This document shows positions 61,333-64,000 of a DNA stretch of 64,000 nt, in pieces. Positions within the stretch are counted from its first letter, which is position 1; the number at the start of each line of letters is the position of its first letter. Under the pieces are notes generated by a model that ran no database searches, was not told the DNA's origin, and saw only the letters and a program-made list of their open reading frames with translations. The translations under genes and the position numbers were made by a program. This DNA is from Arthrobacter methylotrophus (lineage in GTDB: Bacteria > Actinomycetota > Actinomycetes > Actinomycetales > Micrococcaceae), in contig NZ_BAABED010000001.1 in the NCBI RefSeq assembly GCF_039539965.1, forward strand, positions 3,782,001 to 3,846,000. Direction: 5' to 3'.

Positions 61333-61630
61333 TCAGCCCAGAGCCTTGACGAGTATTTCGCCTTCGTCCTTAGCGAAACCACATTTTTCATAGAAGCCCG
61401 TGGCATAGAGGTTGGCGGGAACCCAGACTTCTTCCATCCCGTGTTCCCGCATCCAGTCCTCCATGACGGCCAAGAGGGTTCGGCCGACACCACGGCGGCG
61501 GCACGGAAGGGTCCTCATCGAACAAGTTGTCTGTCTCGGCGAGGCGGATCAGCGCGTCGGCGTCGTCGGGGCCGAGCAGCCGGATCCGAACGTCGGCATT
61601 CGTCAATGATGCGATATCGGCACCTCCTGG
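61333..61630 (-). pseudogene. GNAT acetyltransferase with internal deletion
   Basis: Two pieces of one GNAT protein are out of frame. The first (minus strand, about 61600 to 61515) reads VRIRLLGPDDADALIRLAETD and NLFDEDPSV. The second (about 61495 to 61336) reads RRRGVGRTLLAVMEDWMREHG, with acetyl-CoA loop RRRGVG, and ends YATGFYEKCGF. About 50 residues expected between them are missing. Each frame continues into unrelated sequence. A deletion of the central strands explains this. Confidence 0.75.
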
Positions 61631-61640
61631 AGGTAGCAGT

Positions 61641-62222
61641 TCATGCGGCGGGTACTCCCGGGCCACGGACCATTCCGGCTGTGCCGTTGCCGGCGCCATT
61701 GGCCTGCTGGACCAGCCTCGCCTCGCAGAGATCCAGCCAGCGGGCCTCAGCCTCGGCATGGAAGATCAGGGAGTCCAGGACGAGCAACCGCGCAGTATCC
61801 GCTAATCGCTGGTTGGCGGCCAGGTCCTTGCGGGTCTGGGTAAGTTCCTGCAGTTCCTTCAGCGAAATCTCACGTTGGGCCTGGATGAGGGCGGGGACGT
61901 CGATTCCCGCCGTCGTGACTGCCAGCGCCAGCTTAATGGCCAATTCATTCCTCGGCGGAGCTCCACGATCCACCGCAGTTGAAAACCATCGGGTGATCTC
62001 TTCAGCCCCGGCGTCGGTGACGCTGAAAAGCACGTGGCCGCGGCCGTCGTCGCCCTCTTTGCGGACCAAAGCGTCGCGCTCCAGCCGGTTCAGGGTGGTG
62101 TAAACCTGGCCTATGTTCAGAGGCCAGACCGCCCCCGTGCGTTCCTCGAATGCCGCCCGCAACTGGTACCCGTAGCGTGGCTGCTCCTGGAGCAATGCCA
62201 GGATGCTGTACCGGATGGACAT
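61641..62222 (-). CDS. PadR-family transcriptional regulator
   Basis: 193 residues. The N-terminal winged helix reads SILALLQEQPRYGYQLRAAFEERTG and VYTTLNRLERDALVRKEGDDG, as in PadR-type regulators. The helical C-terminal dimerisation region follows to the end. PadR proteins usually repress adjacent stress or transporter genes. It is 26 bp downstream of the quinone oxidoreductase gene, in the same direction, and may regulate it. Confidence 0.92.
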   Translation of the reverse strand: MSIRYSILALLQEQPRYGYQLRAAFEERTGAVWPLNIGQVYTTLNRLERDALVRKEGDDGRGHVLFSVTDAGAEEITRWFSTAVDRGAPPRNELAIKLALAVTTAGIDVPALIQAQREISLKELQELTQTRKDLAANQRLADTARLLVLDSLIFHAEAEARWLDLCEARLVQQANGAGNGTAGMVRGPGVPAA

Positions 62223-62248
62223 CTCTCTCCTTCTGCAGCTGGAGCGTT

Positions 62249-63232
62249 CTAGAGCAGCAGCAGGACTTTGCCCATGTGCTCGCCGGAATCGAAGTATTCG
62301 TGGGCCTCGCGGACCTGTGCCAAGGGGAACGACTTTGCCACCAACGGCTTGATCCGGCCATCGGCGAGCATTGGCCAGACCGATTCACGGACAGCGTTCA
62401 TGATCACGCCTTTTTCCGCGACCGGGCGCGGGCGCAGCGCTGTGCCGATGATCGCTGCGCGTTTGCTCAGCAGCTGGCCGAGGTCGAGTTCGCCTTTGGT
62501 GCCACCCTGCAGCCCGATCACCACCAGCCGGCCGTAGTCCGCAAGCGCTTCCACGTTCTGCCGCAGATATTTGGCGCCCACGACGTCGAGAATCACGTCC
62601 GCGCCTTTGCCTCCGTTTTGTGCCTTGAGGCTTGCGGGAAAATCTTCCTCCGCATAGTTGATGGCGATATCTGCCCCGAGGAAGGCTTTGGCAGTGCTGA
62701 CCTTTTCAGCCGTTCCGGCGGTCGCCGCGACTGTGGCACCGTAGGCTTTGGCGAGCTGGATGGCCATGGTGCCAATACCGCCGGTGGCGCCGTGGATCAG
62801 CACAGTCTCGCCGGGTTGCAGCTGGGCAGTCATGATGAGGTTCGAGTACACGGTGGCGGCCACCTCGGGCAAGGCAGCAGCGGTCACGAGGTCCACGCCG
62901 TCGGGCAATCTCAGGACCTGTTCGGCCGGGACAGCAACCTGTTGTGCGTAACCACCGCCGGCAAGCAGGGCGACCACCTTGTCGCCGACGGAAAACGGTT
63001 TGCTCACCTCGGGGCCGAAAGCGGCAATCCGGCCCGAGACCTCAAGGCCAGGAACCTCGGATGCACCGGGGGGCGGCGGGTAGAAACCGCGGCGCTGCTG
63101 GACATCAGCCCTGTTGAGGCCGGCGGCGACGACGTCGATGAGAACCTCGCCGGGGCCGGGAACCGGAGCTGGGACGTCGCGGATTTCCAGAACCTCGGGC
63201 CCGCCCGGTTCGGAGATGTAGACGGCTTTCAT
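62249..63232 (-). CDS. NAD(P)H:quinone oxidoreductase (QOR-type MDR)
   Basis: 327 residues of the medium-chain dehydrogenase superfamily without catalytic zinc ligands. Seen are LNRADVQQRRGFYPPPPGASEVPGLEVSG, the nucleotide-binding motif IHGATGGIGTMAIQLAKAYGA, and AINYAEEDFP. The family reduces quinones with NADPH. It precedes padR by 26 bp, so regulator and target may form an operon. Confidence 0.92.
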   Translation of the reverse strand: MKAVYISEPGGPEVLEIRDVPAPVPGPGEVLIDVVAAGLNRADVQQRRGFYPPPPGASEVPGLEVSGRIAAFGPEVSKPFSVGDKVVALLAGGGYAQQVAVPAEQVLRLPDGVDLVTAAALPEVAATVYSNLIMTAQLQPGETVLIHGATGGIGTMAIQLAKAYGATVAATAGTAEKVSTAKAFLGADIAINYAEEDFPASLKAQNGGKGADVILDVVGAKYLRQNVEALADYGRLVVIGLQGGTKGELDLGQLLSKRAAIIGTALRPRPVAEKGVIMNAVRESVWPMLADGRIKPLVAKSFPLAQVREAHEYFDSGEHMGKVLLLL

Positions 63233-63346
63233 GAAGTGCTCCCGATTCCTTGCTCAATGCAGTTAGCCTTTGGGACACCTTAACCGTGTTTATCGCAGCG
63301 GCAGGTTTTTGGCGCAGCCAACTCCCTATGAAACACTACTAGGCAG

Positions 63347-63434
63347 GGAAGGTTGTCCGAGCGGCCTAAGGAGCTGGTCTTGAAAACCAGTGTGCGGTAA
63401 CCCCGCACCAAGGGTTCAAATCCCTTACCTTCCG
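63347..63434 (+). tRNA. tRNA-Ser (anticodon UGA)
   Basis: Acceptor GGAAGGT pairs with ACCTTCC, anticodon stem CTGGT/ACCAG encloses loop CTTGAAA with anticodon TGA, a long variable arm (TGTGCGGTAACCCCGCACC) is present, the T-loop is TTCAAAT and the discriminator is G. Confidence 0.95.
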
Positions 63435-63457
63435 CGTGGCGCATTGTTTGCGCAGCT

Positions 63458-63504
63458 GAGAGGCCGGTTCGTGCGAATCTTTGGATTCCACGAACCGGCC
63501 TCTC
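63458..63504 (+). terminator. terminator after tRNA-Ser
   Basis: A 16-bp perfect stem, gagaggccggttcgtg / cacgaaccggcctctc, with a 15-base loop. Confidence 0.85.
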
Positions 63505-63560
63505 TCCTTAATCGGCGGGTCCTAAGGGCCGGGTTGGGGACCCGCCAAGAAGACGCGAAT

Positions 63561-63586
63561 GGCCGGTTCCGCGAGCGGAACCGGCC
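63561..63586 (-). terminator. terminator of nirD
   Basis: A 12-bp perfect stem, ggccggttccgc / gcggaaccggcc, with loop ga, downstream of the nirD stop. Confidence 0.8.
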
Positions 63587-63611
63587 ATGATCGGCGTCGA
63601 GCGCTGGTAGC

Positions 63612-63983
63612 TTAGACGGCTACCTCAATGTATCCGTCCACCAGACGTGTGGCGTAGATTGCGAGCCGCAGTTCGGGGTTGGTGAAGCATTCGCCGGTTT
63701 CGAGGTCGTAGATCTCTTTGTGAAGCGGCGAGGCGATGGTGGGACGGCTGCCCCGGGAACCAGTGATACCGCGGGCCATGACGTTAGCCAAGGTGGCAGG
63801 ATCCTGCTGCGCAACTGCGTAAACCTTCTCGGAGTCGACCCGGAAGATCGCCACCTGGACGCCTTCTATCAAGGCTGCCTCGCCCCACGCCGGCTCCAGC
63901 TCGTCCAACGGGCAGACGCGATGCCAGCCGGACGCCATCGGCGCGTTCGTCAGTTGTTCTTCCCGCTCCAGAATGACGGTCAT
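63612..63983 (-). CDS. nirD: nitrite reductase small subunit (NirD)
   Basis: 123 residues of a Rieske-type fold with VCPLDELEPAWGEAALIEGV, IFRVDSEKVYAVAQQDPATLA and ASPLHKEIYDLETGECFTNPE. In assimilatory NirD the iron-sulfur ligands of Rieske proteins are absent, as here (no CxH / CxxH). It partners with NirB in NAD(P)H-dependent nitrite reduction to ammonium. nirB would be expected upstream, beyond the right end of the window. Confidence 0.94.
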   Translation of the reverse strand: MTVILEREEQLTNAPMASGWHRVCPLDELEPAWGEAALIEGVQVAIFRVDSEKVYAVAQQDPATLANVMARGITGSRGSRPTIASPLHKEIYDLETGECFTNPELRLAIYATRLVDGYIEVAV

Positions 63984-64000
63984 GTCAGCCCCTCTCGCTC

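Overview
The window looks like a high-G+C actinobacterial chromosome, most probably Arthrobacter sensu lato (Micrococcaceae). The indications are GTG and TTG starts, a GlgE-type alpha-glucan cluster with a maltokinase-branching enzyme fusion, SenX3-RegX3-PhoU, CarD, a Bpa/PafE proteasome activator and an rrn operon without spacer tRNAs. The genus is inferred from gene content only; no database search was possible.

Layout. 1-4.3 kb is an accessory segment: the end of an AbiEii-like gene, an unknown gene, and a two-gene minus-strand operon encoding two HEPN-like proteins, one of them membrane anchored. It abuts the 3' end of tRNA-Thr(UGU) through three degenerate tandem repeats that resemble old attachment sites. 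4.6-10.8 kb holds a DsbA-like thiol protein, the trehalose genes otsA-otsB, a sugar-ABC ATPase and a DUF4032 protein. 10.8-13.7 kb holds a chimeric gene remnant, an in-frame acetyltransferase/FAD-oxidase fusion and an SRPBCC protein. A 32-bp tandem repeat array and a complete minus-strand rrn operon fill 13.7-20.1 kb.

20.2-33 kb is an alpha-glucan cluster: glgE, treS and a mak-glgB fusion on the minus strand, glgP divergent from them, then a barstar-like gene and glgX. TreS, maltokinase, GlgE and GlgB make up the GlgE route from trehalose to branched alpha-glucan; GlgP and GlgX degrade it. OtsAB upstream can supply trehalose. 33-51.5 kb is mainly core: a C-N hydrolase, rlmB, cysS, ispF/ispD, carD, a lipoprotein gene, regX3/senX3 facing phoU across a PHO-box-like repeat, gpmA, tmk-holB, a secreted peptidase-like protein and a phosphonatase-like HAD. 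Three families of intergenic palindromes sit at gene ends.

tRNA-Thr(CGU) at 51.7 kb is followed by about 7.4 kb of accessory DNA: two tiny membrane proteins, a 19-bp tandem repeat abutting a broken SRAP gene, a DUF805 gene, a HipA-like remnant, a BTAD regulator divergent from DUF1059 and sulfurtransferase genes, and an 867-residue rifampicin-phosphotransferase-like enzyme. From 59.2 kb core-like genes resume: aldo/keto reductase, Bpa with a small helical partner, a decayed acetyltransferase, PadR, quinone oxidoreductase, tRNA-Ser(UGA) and nirD. Both tRNA-Thr genes have accessory DNA on their 3' side, as expected if both serve as integration sites.
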